Of a stretch of 64,000 nucleotides of DNA, positions 57,330 to 63,929 are shown one piece after another. The notes beneath the pieces are model-generated. The model was not told where the DNA came from. It did no database searches and worked only from the letters and a program-made list of their open reading frames with translations. The stretch's first letter is position 1, and every line of letters starts with the position of its first letter. Location of the stretch: positions 39,354 to 103,353 of IMG/VR virus record IMGVR_UViG_3300032291_001296; one strand, 5' to 3'. Source of the DNA: a virus. Position numbers and translations under genes: made by a program.

Positions 57330-57461
57330 ATGAATGTAGAACTAACCAAAGAAGAGATACAAGAGTTATTATATACTTTTATTGTATATATATTTGAATC
57401 AGGTAATGAATCAGAAAACATCTTATTACTTAGAGATAAACTTTCTTCTTATATAGAATAA
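57330..57461 (+). CDS. Small early protein (43 aa)
   Basis: ATG at 57330, TAA ending 57461. Product MNVELTKEEIQELLYTFIVY... is helical, with a mostly hydrophobic stretch 'LLYTFIVYIF' and a charged end ('LLLRDKLSSYIE'). It is short but AT-rich spacing and the start context fit; I have no family for it. The 232 nt that follow hold palindromes and no gene. Confidence 0.45.
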   Translation: MNVELTKEEIQELLYTFIVYIFESGNESENILLLRDKLSSYIE

Positions 57462-57580
57462 CAATCATTAGCTCTTCAACGGGCTTAACAATCTCCCCTG
57501 AATAAAAAACTCAATAACCTTCCAAGATGTTGAGGACACCAGTTTCTTTGATAGAAAACTAATCACCATTTTATATTTAA

Positions 57581-57659
57581 GTCTTAAGACCAGTGATGAG
57601 CTGTATATATTATGTTTATTCAATATAAAGAGAAGGATTAGACTCTCTTGATATATCAA
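57581..57659. promoter_or_regulatory. Palindromes in the gap before the 96-aa gene
   Basis: Three symmetric elements lie here: GTCTTAAGAC (57581-57590, perfect), hairpin AAGAGA/TCTCTT (57628-57649) and TTGATATATCAA (57648-57659, perfect). They are candidates for operators or a processing/termination site. The rest of 57462-57693 shows nothing recognisable. Confidence 0.45.
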
Positions 57660-57693
57660 AGTTTTAGGTGTAAAACACAAACAATTAATAACT

Positions 57694-57984
57694 ATGAAAA
57701 TATATACAGCACATTGGAAAGAATACACAGATGATTATTATGCTCCTCACAATAGAAGAATGTTTCTATATAGAGAAGATGCAGATAAGTTCTTAGACAA
57801 TCTAATTAACTATGAAGGCATAGATAGTAGATATTACATACTAGAAGAAACTGTCTTTGATCAATATTCTCCTATAAATCATATAATGGAGAGTGATTGG
57901 GAATGTGAACATGGTACATTACATGGCTATAATGAAGCTTGTCATTGTGATGATTATCCTTGTGATATAATAAACGAATTTTAA
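57694..57984 (+). CDS. Unknown early protein (96 aa)
   Basis: Product starts MKIYTAHWKEYTDDYYAPHN; aromatic and acidic. The C-terminus carries a Cys/His cluster ('WECEHGTLHGYNEACHCDDYPC') with four Cys and three His, which could bind metal. ATTAATAACT directly precedes the ATG. Not a recognised family. The next gene starts 22 nt on. Confidence 0.65.
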   Translation: MKIYTAHWKEYTDDYYAPHNRRMFLYREDADKFLDNLINYEGIDSRYYILEETVFDQYSPINHIMESDWECEHGTLHGYNEACHCDDYPCDIINEF

Positions 57985-57987
57985 AAC

Positions 57988-57999
57988 TCCTTAATAACA
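57988..57999 (+). promoter_or_regulatory. Early motif TCCTTAATAACA
   Basis: Perfect copy ending 6 nt before the ATG at 58006. The same 12-mer at the same distance precedes 58296 and 59743. Confidence 0.6.
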
Positions 58000-58005
58000 A
58001 ATAAC

Positions 58006-58284
58006 ATGAGCAATTTATTAAACGGTGCACCTCTGTATTATCCAAGTGCAAAAGAATGGATGTGGAACTATTGCATCTATTTAGGTCCATTCACTGATGA
58101 TGAAGGAGATAACTATGATCTTGGATTAGTAATCTTTCAAGATGGTGATATATCTAATGCTACAGTGTATGGTGATACACCTGGAAACTATTTATCTGGT
58201 TCATTATATCCAAGAGTTGATTTTGATAATGAAATCACTCAGGAAGTGATACGTAGAGCAAAAGAATTAAAACTAATTCCTTAA
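58006..58284 (+). CDS. Unknown early protein (92 aa)
   Basis: Product MSNLLNGAPLYYPSAKEWMW... with 'YIYLGPF'-like strand pattern (CIYLGPFTDDEGDNYDLGLV) and 'FQDGDISNATVYGDTPG'. Probably a small beta protein with a C-terminal helix ('EVIRRAKELKLIP'). No known domain. Its 3' end overlaps the early motif of the next gene: the stop TAA is part of TCCTTAATAACA. Confidence 0.65.
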   Translation: MSNLLNGAPLYYPSAKEWMWNYCIYLGPFTDDEGDNYDLGLVIFQDGDISNATVYGDTPGNYLSGSLYPRVDFDNEITQEVIRRAKELKLIP

Positions 58285-58289
58285 TAACA
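58278..58289 (+). promoter_or_regulatory. Early motif TCCTTAATAACA
   Basis: Perfect copy ending 6 nt before the ATG at 58296; it includes the stop codon of the preceding gene. Confidence 0.6.
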
Positions 58290-58295
58290 AACACT

Positions 58296-58688
58296 ATGAA
58301 AGAAACATTTATCAGTACTGTAGCGTACGCTGAAGATTTTAAAACAATTGGTAGAACTGGTTGGGGTTGTGGATATGTACATATTCCTAAAGAACATCCA
58401 ATATTAGTTAAACTAATAGGTAATGAAGGTTGGGGAGATTATCTACAACCTGATGATTGTCCTGAAGAGATAACATACTCTCGATGGGACAAAGAGGACG
58501 AGTATTATGTAATAGGTTTTGATACAGCTCATTCATATAACAATGATTCACATGATGAAGCATATGTTACAGAACAAGCTAATGCTATCAAACTATTAGT
58601 TGATGCTTATACAGCTGAAGATGCAAGTCAATATGCTGGTGAACAAGTAAGTTTAGTTATAAACAAATATTCTAAATATATATTATAA
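58296..58688 (+). CDS. Unknown early protein (130 aa)
   Basis: Product 'MKETFISTVAYAEDFKTIGR', then 'GWGCGYVHIPKEHP', 'DEYYVIGFDTAHSYNNDSHD' and a helical C-terminal part ('AIKLLVDAYTAEDASQY'). The aromatic, acidic style resembles its neighbours 96 aa and 92 aa. No recognised family. The stop overlaps the next ATG (TAATG). Confidence 0.65.
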   Translation: MKETFISTVAYAEDFKTIGRTGWGCGYVHIPKEHPILVKLIGNEGWGDYLQPDDCPEEITYSRWDKEDEYYVIGFDTAHSYNNDSHDEAYVTEQANAIKLLVDAYTAEDASQYAGEQVSLVINKYSKYIL

Positions 58689-58879
58689 TGAGAACAGAAG
58701 AAATTCAACAACGGTTACAAGATATCAGAATGGAGATACATTCATTGGATAGTCTTAAAGAATGTAATGATGATGTAAACATACACATCATTGAAGAACG
58801 CATTAATGAGTTACAACAAGAGAAGTATAACCTTCAAGACCTATTAGATAGTTGTTTTGATCAAATCATTGGATTATGA
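58688..58879 (+). CDS. Small coiled-coil protein (63 aa)
   Basis: Heptad-like helices ('IQQRLQDIRMEIHSLDSLKE', 'HIIEERINELQQEKYNLQDL') suggest a small coiled coil. It overlaps the previous stop by 1 nt and the next start by 4 nt (ATGA). Function unknown; perhaps a partner of one of the coupled small proteins. Confidence 0.6.
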   Translation: MRTEEIQQRLQDIRMEIHSLDSLKECNDDVNIHIIEERINELQQEKYNLQDLLDSCFDQIIGL

Positions 58880-59040
58880 GAAATTTGTTAATTGTACTAT
58901 TAGGTATGCAAATAGCTTTAATAGGTTGGGGTGTATATGATATTATAATAGGTCATTTATCTAATGGACTATTTCACATCATATTAAACTTTTTAGCTGG
59001 TCTATTGAATATAAGAACCATTAAACAGATGAACAGATGA
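58876..59040 (+). CDS. Small membrane protein (54 aa)
   Basis: ATGA overlap with the previous gene. Two hydrophobic segments: 'NLLIVLLGMQIALIGWGVY' and 'GLFHIILNFLAGLLNI', with a basic end. Likely an inner-membrane protein. Roles such as superinfection exclusion are possible but unsupported. Too short for normal gene callers yet well coupled. Confidence 0.55.
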   Translation: MRNLLIVLLGMQIALIGWGVYDIIIGHLSNGLFHIILNFLAGLLNIRTIKQMNR

Positions 59041-59150
59041 TAACATTATGCGTGATGCCAAACTTAGTTGGCTCAACAGGAGATAAAATCAAGGCACTAA
59101 TAGTGTGCCTTGTTTTAGATAGTATTTACATTGTCCCATTTTTAATCTAA
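59037..59150 (+). CDS. Doubtful 37-aa ORF
   Basis: ATGA overlap with the membrane-protein gene gives a 37-aa frame (MITLCVMPNLVGSTGDKI...). A terminator-like hairpin lies inside it at 59091-59111, so it may just be the 3' untranslated end of the upstream gene. Kept because of the overlap geometry. Confidence 0.25.
   Translation: MITLCVMPNLVGSTGDKIKALIVCLVLDSIYIVPFLI
59091..59116 (+). terminator. Terminator-like hairpin
   Basis: AAGGCAC/GTGCCTT is a perfect 7-bp stem with a 7-nt loop, followed by GTTTTAG. It would end the transcript of the small-gene group 57694-59040. Confidence 0.6.
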
Positions 59151-59155
59151 ACATT

Positions 59156-59323
59156 ATGATACCATACATCATTCTTTCATACCTACTAACAGCAGGTATG
59201 TTAATCGAGTCTTATGCAAAAAAGAGTGTTCCATTAGAAGCTTGGTTTGTTTGGGCTCTTAGTCCAATTACATGTCCAATCATTATTGGAATGTCAATCA
59301 GTGAGAAATCTAACAAACAATAA
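59156..59323 (+). CDS. Small membrane protein (55 aa)
   Basis: Hydrophobic segments 'IPYIILSYLLTAGMLI' and 'AWFVWALSPITCPIIIG' with a short charged loop between. Probably two membrane helices. It is followed after 4 nt by the 79-aa gene. No family known. Confidence 0.5.
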   Translation: MIPYIILSYLLTAGMLIESYAKKSVPLEAWFVWALSPITCPIIIGMSISEKSNKQ

Positions 59324-59327
59324 AGCT

Positions 59328-59567
59328 ATGAAAAAACCAGAACAAGATTTAATCTACAAGGTAGAGCTATTAGAAGGACTAATAGAAAGACAACAAGGCT
59401 TAATAGAAACATCTAATCGAATCATTGATATGAAGACTCGATTAGTTGAGCTATGTGAAGAAGAAACAGCAATATACAGAAGAGAGAACGCAACACTCAA
59501 AGTGATGTGTGTTGGAGCTTTCATCACTGTTATTGCAATGTGCATTGTAACATTATTCTGTAATTGA
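59328..59567 (+). CDS. Coiled-coil protein with C-terminal membrane anchor (79 aa)
   Basis: I choose the ATG at 59328 (MKKPEQDLIYKVELLE) and not 59247, because the longer frame overlaps the previous gene completely in its N-terminal part. Residues 5-58 form a coiled coil; 'VMCVGAFITVIAMCIVTLF' is a clear membrane helix. The layout resembles small spanin-like or anchor proteins, but no lysis genes are visible nearby. Function unknown. Confidence 0.6.
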   Translation: MKKPEQDLIYKVELLEGLIERQQGLIETSNRIIDMKTRLVELCEEETAIYRRENATLKVMCVGAFITVIAMCIVTLFCN

Positions 59568-59568
59568 T

Positions 59569-59724
59569 ATGAGACGTAGAATATACAAAGGTACATTGGT
59601 AGCATCAACTAATCCTCTTAGAAAAATACAAGCTAGGAGGTTAGTTGTTGAAGTGTTATATAATTTCAGATATGGAATTATAAAAGAAACAACAAAAGGT
59701 TCAAGACAAACAATAGAACAATAA
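59569..59724 (+). CDS. Basic small protein (51 aa)
   Basis: ATG at 59569, 1 nt after the previous stop. Product MRRRIYKGTLVASTNPLRKI with many Arg/Lys residues and 'QARRLVVEVLYNFRYG'. Might bind nucleic acid. The early motif of the next gene starts right after its stop. No family recognised. Confidence 0.5.
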   Translation: MRRRIYKGTLVASTNPLRKIQARRLVVEVLYNFRYGIIKETTKGSRQTIEQ

Positions 59725-59736
59725 TCCTTAATAACA
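59725..59736 (+). promoter_or_regulatory. Early motif TCCTTAATAACA
   Basis: Perfect copy ending 6 nt before the ATG at 59743. Confidence 0.6.
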
Positions 59737-59742
59737 GAAAAA

Positions 59743-60219
59743 ATGAGTACAACAACGACAGGTGGTATATTCACCTTTGACCATGGTCAGAAAAAACTAC
59801 ATCATGCAATTGGTGTGAATGAAGAATACATGGATGATCTTCATGATCAAATTAAAGAAACACTAAAAGACTTTGTGTTTGATAGTGATAGAGAAGTGAG
59901 AGATGATATGTCACCAAGTAGATTGGTAGAGATATGTGCTACAGAATTTAGCTATTCTCAATTAGTATTGATGTCATCATTCTTCTTACAAGACAAACTT
60001 GATGGTTTTGCTGAAAAGATAGAGAAAGCTAGTTCTAAAATGGGAGGAATAGCATTAGATAGTGATGATATTCCTGAAGATATCAAAGAAATGCTTGATA
60101 AACTAGCTCAAGAAAAAGGTGAAGGTAATCCAATTGATAGTGATGAAGTAGCACCTGAACTTAGAGATTTCTTAATAAAATTGATTAAACGTCAATTGGA
60201 TGAAGAAAACGAAGATTAA
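59743..60219 (+). CDS. Acidic unknown protein next to the ATPase (158 aa)
   Basis: Product with a Thr start (MSTTTTGGIFTFDHGQKKLH) and a helical, acidic body ('EEYMDDLHDQIKETLKDFVF', 'SPSRLVEICATEFSYSQL', 'DIPEDIKEMLDKLAQEKGEG'). A hairpin terminator follows. Lying just before the MoxR/VWA pair, it may be a partner, but there is no motif to show this. Confidence 0.65.
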   Translation: MSTTTTGGIFTFDHGQKKLHHAIGVNEEYMDDLHDQIKETLKDFVFDSDREVRDDMSPSRLVEICATEFSYSQLVLMSSFFLQDKLDGFAEKIEKASSKMGGIALDSDDIPEDIKEMLDKLAQEKGEGNPIDSDEVAPELRDFLIKLIKRQLDEENED

Positions 60220-60225
60220 ATCAAT

Positions 60226-60255
60226 AGGAGAGCTGTAATGGCTCTCCTTTTATAT
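60226..60255 (+). terminator. Rho-independent terminator
   Basis: AGGAGAGC/GCTCTCCT is a perfect 8-bp stem with a 7-nt loop, followed by TTTATAT. It separates the 158-aa gene from the ATPase gene. Confidence 0.7.
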
Positions 60256-60262
60256 CAAAGCT

Positions 60263-61570
60263 ATGGGTAAATACAGATTTAAAACAGAAGAAGAGTTTAA
60301 GAGTGATGATCTTTGGAATTATGAATACAATTGTCCAAAAGGTTGGAATGATTTAGGTAGAATGAATCATTTCTTTGGTCAAGATGTTCCTGATCAACAT
60401 GACGAAACAATTGATAAAGGTCATGGATTTATATTCGAAGGTTGGACAATCGCTGCTTGTGAATGTACAATCAAAGAAGAAGAACCAATAGATCTCTTAA
60501 ACGTATTAGAGCACATTAATAAAAATTCCTTAATAACAAAAAAGAAAACAATGAGAAAAGAAGCAAAGATTACAGTGGAAAACACAACACAGAAGTTCGT
60601 ATTCATGGACAAAACTATCAACATCCTAAATGTAGGACTTGCAACAAGCAAGAATGTTGTATTATATGGTCCAGGTGGGCATGGTAAATCAGAGATCACA
60701 TTAGATTTCTTAAAATCAAGAGGTATAGATCCTTACATCATTACAATGGGTACAGGTATGACTACAGACAGATTGTTTGGTGGTCTAGATATTCCTACAT
60801 TTGAGAAGACAGGTAAGATTGAATACCTAGTAGATAATTCATTCATGAATCATGAGTATGTTATCTTCGAGGAGTTGTTTGATGCACCAGATTTCATATT
60901 AGAGCAACTAAAAGATATTTTATCTAGTGGTACATTCAGAAATGGTACACAGATATATGATATCAAAACCAAGTTTATTGTGTGTTGTACTAACAGAACT
61001 CGTGATGAATTCTCTAAGAATATGTCATTGAAAGCATTAATGGAGAGATTCCCTCTTGAGCTTAATGTAATATGGGACAATTACACAGAGATTACATACA
61101 ACAAATTGTTAGAATCTAAGTTTGGTGAAGATAATGTGGATCCAGTGATTCCATACTTATTACAAGAGTATGCTAAGAATGGAGTGACCATTTCACCTCG
61201 TGTTGCTGTAACAGCATATCAAGTGTATGATGAATGTGGTCCTGATGCATTAGCATTCATTGCAGAGTTTGCAAAGAAACCATCATTAATTGCTGAAGCT
61301 ATCAAGAAATTTGAATCTACACTTAAGTTTAGAGATCTTGCAGCTAGTCTAACAGAATGTGTTAATATATTGAGCAGTCTTCCATTAGCTACAAGAGATG
61401 ATGAGAAGGTGTATAAAGCTCAAATGAAGAAACTTGAACACCAAATCAAAGACATCAAAGGATTAACTGTTAGCGATGATCTTGCTTCTACACATGCAGA
61501 GCTAATGAAAGGTGCTACACAGATGTTGGATAAAGCTAATAAAGAACTAACAATAGTTTCATTCTTATAA
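60263..61570 (+). CDS. MoxR-type AAA+ ATPase with N-terminal extension (435 aa)
   Basis: Walker A is G136-P-G-G-H-G-K-S143; Walker B is in 'YVIFEE' (E203-E204); sensor 1 is N244 in 'FIVCCTNRT'; 'ISPRVAVTAYQVY' fits the sensor 2 region. MoxR ATPases remodel target proteins with a VWA partner, here the next gene, whose ATG overlaps this stop. Residues 1-96 form an additional domain (GWNDLGRMNHFFGQ, 'HGFIFEGWTIAACECTI'). An early motif and an in-frame ATG at residue 97 (60551) may allow a shorter 339-aa form. The client protein is unknown. Confidence 0.85.
   Translation: MGKYRFKTEEEFKSDDLWNYEYNCPKGWNDLGRMNHFFGQDVPDQHDETIDKGHGFIFEGWTIAACECTIKEEEPIDLLNVLEHINKNSLITKKKTMRKEAKITVENTTQKFVFMDKTINILNVGLATSKNVVLYGPGGHGKSEITLDFLKSRGIDPYIITMGTGMTTDRLFGGLDIPTFEKTGKIEYLVDNSFMNHEYVIFEELFDAPDFILEQLKDILSSGTFRNGTQIYDIKTKFIVCCTNRTRDEFSKNMSLKALMERFPLELNVIWDNYTEITYNKLLESKFGEDNVDPVIPYLLQEYAKNGVTISPRVAVTAYQVYDECGPDALAFIAEFAKKPSLIAEAIKKFESTLKFRDLAASLTECVNILSSLPLATRDDEKVYKAQMKKLEHQIKDIKGLTVSDDLASTHAELMKGATQMLDKANKELTIVSFL
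60527..60538 (+). promoter_or_regulatory. Early motif inside the ATPase gene
   Basis: A perfect TCCTTAATAACA lies inside the open frame, 12 nt before the in-frame ATG at 60551 (MRKEAKITVEN). It suggests a second start within the gene. Confidence 0.5.
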
Positions 61571-62958
61571 TGGCAAGTATATGGGGAGATGGGTATGATG
61601 ATTGGTATGGCGATTATTATACCCCAACCTATACTCCTAAGAAGAGTAAAGGTGGTTGGAAGAGTAAATATAGTGGTGGTTGGTCAAAGACTTGGTCATC
61701 ATTCTCATTTACTGCAGAGCTAGGTGATGACAACAGTGATTTGTTTGTTAAAGATCCTGTAAGCTACATTACACCAACAGCTAAAGAGATTAAGAAGAAG
61801 GTGACTGCTACAAAGCAAACATCTATTGATACAATCAAAGAATTAGCTCGTGTATGCTATCTAAAGATGATAGAGGATAAAGATTATATAGCAGAGAAAT
61901 TTGTTGATTATGACAATCTAGAAGAAGCTGAACAAAACACATACAATCAGAAGAAAGGATTGTATGATGATATATTTGATCAGTATATTCCTGGATTCAC
62001 ACCATTGGAACAAGCTATTTCTATCTATCTGAAGATAAGAACCACACTCACTGATGAATATGGTGATCCAATTGAGGATGATGAAGAAAAACTTGAAATG
62101 AAGAATCCATTGGATTTTGATAGAAAGATATATTCTGATCCTAACATCAATGAGCAACTAGAACTAAATGATCTAAGTAAGAATAGAAAGATGGAAATAC
62201 TAAATCATTTATCTCTTGTTGGTGCATTTGGATCTGAGTTCAAAGTGGAAAAAGAAATCTCTGAGAAGATTGTTAGTAACTCTGATGAGTATGCTAAGAT
62301 GATTATGAGAGATTATGCACAGTTTCACATGATTGATCTATATCAGAAGATGTTCCCTAACTTCGCAACAAAGTTCTTAACTAAAGATTTGACAGTAAAT
62401 GTACCTGTTGATAGAAAAGAACAAATCCAAAAGATCATCATCATTCTAGATTATTCTGGAAGTATGGATGACACTGAGAAACAAATTTGGGTCAATGCTA
62501 TATTAATAGACAGATTCAAATATGTTATGCAAGGTGAAGCTGAAGTGTTCTTTAGTTATTTTGTTGATGAAGTGGAAGATCTTAACTTCAGACACATTAA
62601 AGATAGAGAAGATGTAATAAACTTCTGGAGAACATTCTCTAATAGTCCAAATGGTGGTATGACAGAAGTAGGATTAATGGTTGAACATATTGCTAGTGAA
62701 ATAGCAATGGGAAAACTATGTAACTTACAGGTTGATCTTTCACAAGAGAAGCCAGAGATATTAGTCATCAATGATGGCCAAGATGAAATTGGTACAGAGC
62801 AATTCCCTTACAAAGTGAATGCTGTGTCACTAATGGAGTTTAGTAACGAACTTAAAGACCTTTGTAATGCTACAGGTGGTAAACAAATCGAAGTTGATTA
62901 CAATGGAGATGTGTATAGTCATTCTGCAGAGCTTGGTGCTCAGCTTATAAAGATTTAG
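61570..62958 (+). CDS. VWA-domain protein, partner of the MoxR ATPase (462 aa)
   Basis: The metal-ion-dependent adhesion site is complete: D294-Y-S296-G-S298, T365 in 'GGMTEVG' and D402 in 'VINDGQDE'. Residues 1-50 are Gly/Trp/Tyr/Lys-rich and flexible. The middle part is helical. MoxR-VWA pairs act as chaperone-like machines that insert metal or remodel complexes; in a phage this might act on host or virion proteins. The start overlaps the ATPase stop (TAATG), indicating coupled production. Confidence 0.85.
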   Translation: MASIWGDGYDDWYGDYYTPTYTPKKSKGGWKSKYSGGWSKTWSSFSFTAELGDDNSDLFVKDPVSYITPTAKEIKKKVTATKQTSIDTIKELARVCYLKMIEDKDYIAEKFVDYDNLEEAEQNTYNQKKGLYDDIFDQYIPGFTPLEQAISIYLKIRTTLTDEYGDPIEDDEEKLEMKNPLDFDRKIYSDPNINEQLELNDLSKNRKMEILNHLSLVGAFGSEFKVEKEISEKIVSNSDEYAKMIMRDYAQFHMIDLYQKMFPNFATKFLTKDLTVNVPVDRKEQIQKIIIILDYSGSMDDTEKQIWVNAILIDRFKYVMQGEAEVFFSYFVDEVEDLNFRHIKDREDVINFWRTFSNSPNGGMTEVGLMVEHIASEIAMGKLCNLQVDLSQEKPEILVINDGQDEIGTEQFPYKVNAVSLMEFSNELKDLCNATGGKQIEVDYNGDVYSHSAELGAQLIKI

Positions 62959-62967
62959 GTTTAATTG

Positions 62968-62999
62968 TTTGTTTTATTTATCCCTGTGAAGTATATTTG
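62968..62999 (+). promoter_or_regulatory. Consensus host promoter of the RNA gene cluster
   Basis: TTTG (62968-62971), 20 nt, TATATTTG (62992-62999) match the Bacteroidota promoter consensus exactly. A hairpin ATCCCTG/CAGGGAT (62980-63006) overlaps it and could also end the VWA message. Confidence 0.7.
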
Positions 63000-63004
63000 C
63001 AGGG

Positions 63005-63323
63005 ATTTAGGTTAAACATTGAATACCTTTGTAAATTATGCTGAATTAAGCTCAATAGTAGTTTACATAAAGATACTATCAGTAATGGTAGATGTGTTGT
63101 TCCCTTGAGAAAGGAATATATCCCTGACGTAGGTATAACGGAAGGCTAAATACTGGAAACTATGAATTAGCAATATACACAACACAAATGAGTTCTCAGC
63201 AAGTAGTTAAGAGGTATGAGTTTTCCAAGATTCAAGAATTAACTACGTGACCCTACTCTTGTCAATTAAGAAAAAGGGTGCTAAAATTGTTACATATTCT
63301 CTTGTATTTCTAGGAATACAGTT
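63005..63323 (+). ncRNA. Structured non-coding leader of the tRNA/tmRNA cluster
   Basis: No ORF of note on the plus strand. The part 63094-63185 has closing stem GTGTTGT/ACAACAC with three arms inside (CCTT/AAGG, ATA-CC/GGTAT, GCTAA/TTAGC), a cloverleaf-like layout without a TPsiC-type loop. Downstream, GTAGTTAA/TTAACTAC (63203-63246), ACCCT/AGGGT and GTATT/AATAC form more stems. It may contain one or more undescribed RNAs or tRNA remnants. No match to a known family by eye. Confidence 0.45.
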
Positions 63324-63397
63324 AGTCAGGTGGCGGAATTGGTAGACGCAATCTGTGTAGTGGGCTAAAGTTACAGGTTCGAATCCTGTTCTGACTA
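63324..63397 (+). tRNA. tRNA-like gene with leucine-type D arm
   Basis: Acceptor AGTCAGG/TCTGACT (one G-T pair), D arm GCGGAATTGGTAGACGC as in tRNA-Leu, T arm ACAGG-TTCGAAT-CCTGT and discriminator A; CCA is not encoded. The anticodon arm is poor: the best fit is AATCT-GTGTAGT-GGGCT with one mismatch and two wobbles, which would read GTA, at odds with the leucine D arm. The variable region is short. It may be degenerate or have a special role. Confidence 0.65.
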
Positions 63398-63483
63398 CAA
63401 GGAGTTTCAATCTCAAGTGCTGGGTAGCTATGCTATCAGATGAGCCCATCAAAATTGATGACAGTTAGGAAAGACTAGCAATT
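63398..63483 (+). other. Spacer with hairpins between tRNA and tmRNA
   Basis: Contains TAGC/GCTA (around 63426) and CATCAA/TTGATG (around 63448) hairpins and no gene. May hold processing sites. Confidence 0.4.
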
Positions 63484-63831
63484 GGGGATGACATGGAATT
63501 GATTGAATATGTTATTCGTTAATGTTCAGCCAGAGAGATAACTGTAAACTAAGGTGAATTGATTAAATGGCAAAAACACAAGTCGTGTAGTGTCTCTAGG
63601 AGATAACGCACAAGTAGAAGCTAACATGAACAAAGTATTCTCTTTAATTAGAGAAGAAGTTGCTGTAGCAGCCTAAACATTCAAAGATTTCTCTGTTAGA
63701 TTAAACAGAGTGGTGGATTCGTTAAGCTAAGCTTGACCCCTTCTAGCGTAAAGAGTTTAAAGAAACGTGAAGCTGTATAAAACATTGATGATCAAGTATT
63801 TAAGACCTGAGTTCGAGTCTCAGCATCTCCA
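63484..63831 (+). ncRNA. ssrA: Transfer-messenger RNA (phage ssrA)
   Basis: The tRNA-like ends are complete: GGGGATG (63484-63490) pairs with CATCTCC (63824-63830), giving G3-U70, the alanyl-tRNA synthetase identity pair, plus discriminator A. The T arm CTGAG-TTCGAGT-CTCAG is perfect. The 5' part (GACATGGAATTGATTG) resembles bacterial tmRNA. The tag frame starts at GCT 63620 after TAGAA, as E. coli uses TAGTC then GCA, and encodes ANMNKVFSLIREEVAVAA, stop TAA at 63674-63676. Stems TTCTCT/AGAGAA and CTCTGTT/AACAGAG fit the tag hairpin and a pseudoknot. It would rescue stalled ribosomes and tag proteins for degradation. SmpB is not in this window. Confidence 0.9.
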
Positions 63832-63834
63832 CAA

Positions 63835-63924
63835 GATCTGAAGGTCATTGTAGCTAATGGCACCTAATTAAAGGGAGAACCCTCATTGTTTAGGAGATTG
63901 CAGGTGCAAATCCTGTTCAGATCA
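63835..63924 (+). tRNA. tRNA-like gene with enlarged anticodon loop
   Basis: Acceptor GATCTGA/TCAGATC, D stem GTCA/TGGC, anticodon stem CCTAA/TTAGG, variable AGATT and T arm GCAGG-TGCAAAT-CCTGT are all in canonical order and spacing, with discriminator A. The anticodon loop is 22 nt, not 7, because of an insert that forms AGGG-AGAA-CCCT. No anticodon can be assigned. It lies 3 nt after the tmRNA and before a terminator. Confidence 0.7.
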
Positions 63925-63929
63925 CAACA

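Noticed and set aside
57179-57728. Minus-strand ORFs of 80 and 86 aa in the early intergenic regions
   Set aside because: They overlap regulatory structures and the start of the 96-aa gene, run against the local direction and have a low-complexity, AT-driven composition.
59247-59327. 106-aa start for the coiled-coil/membrane protein
   Set aside because: Its first 27 residues lie entirely within the preceding gene; the ATG at 59328 follows that stop by 4 nt.
63243-63452. Minus-strand 69-aa ORF over the tRNA-like gene
   Set aside because: It covers the tRNA on the opposite strand; such ORFs are common false calls over tRNA genes.
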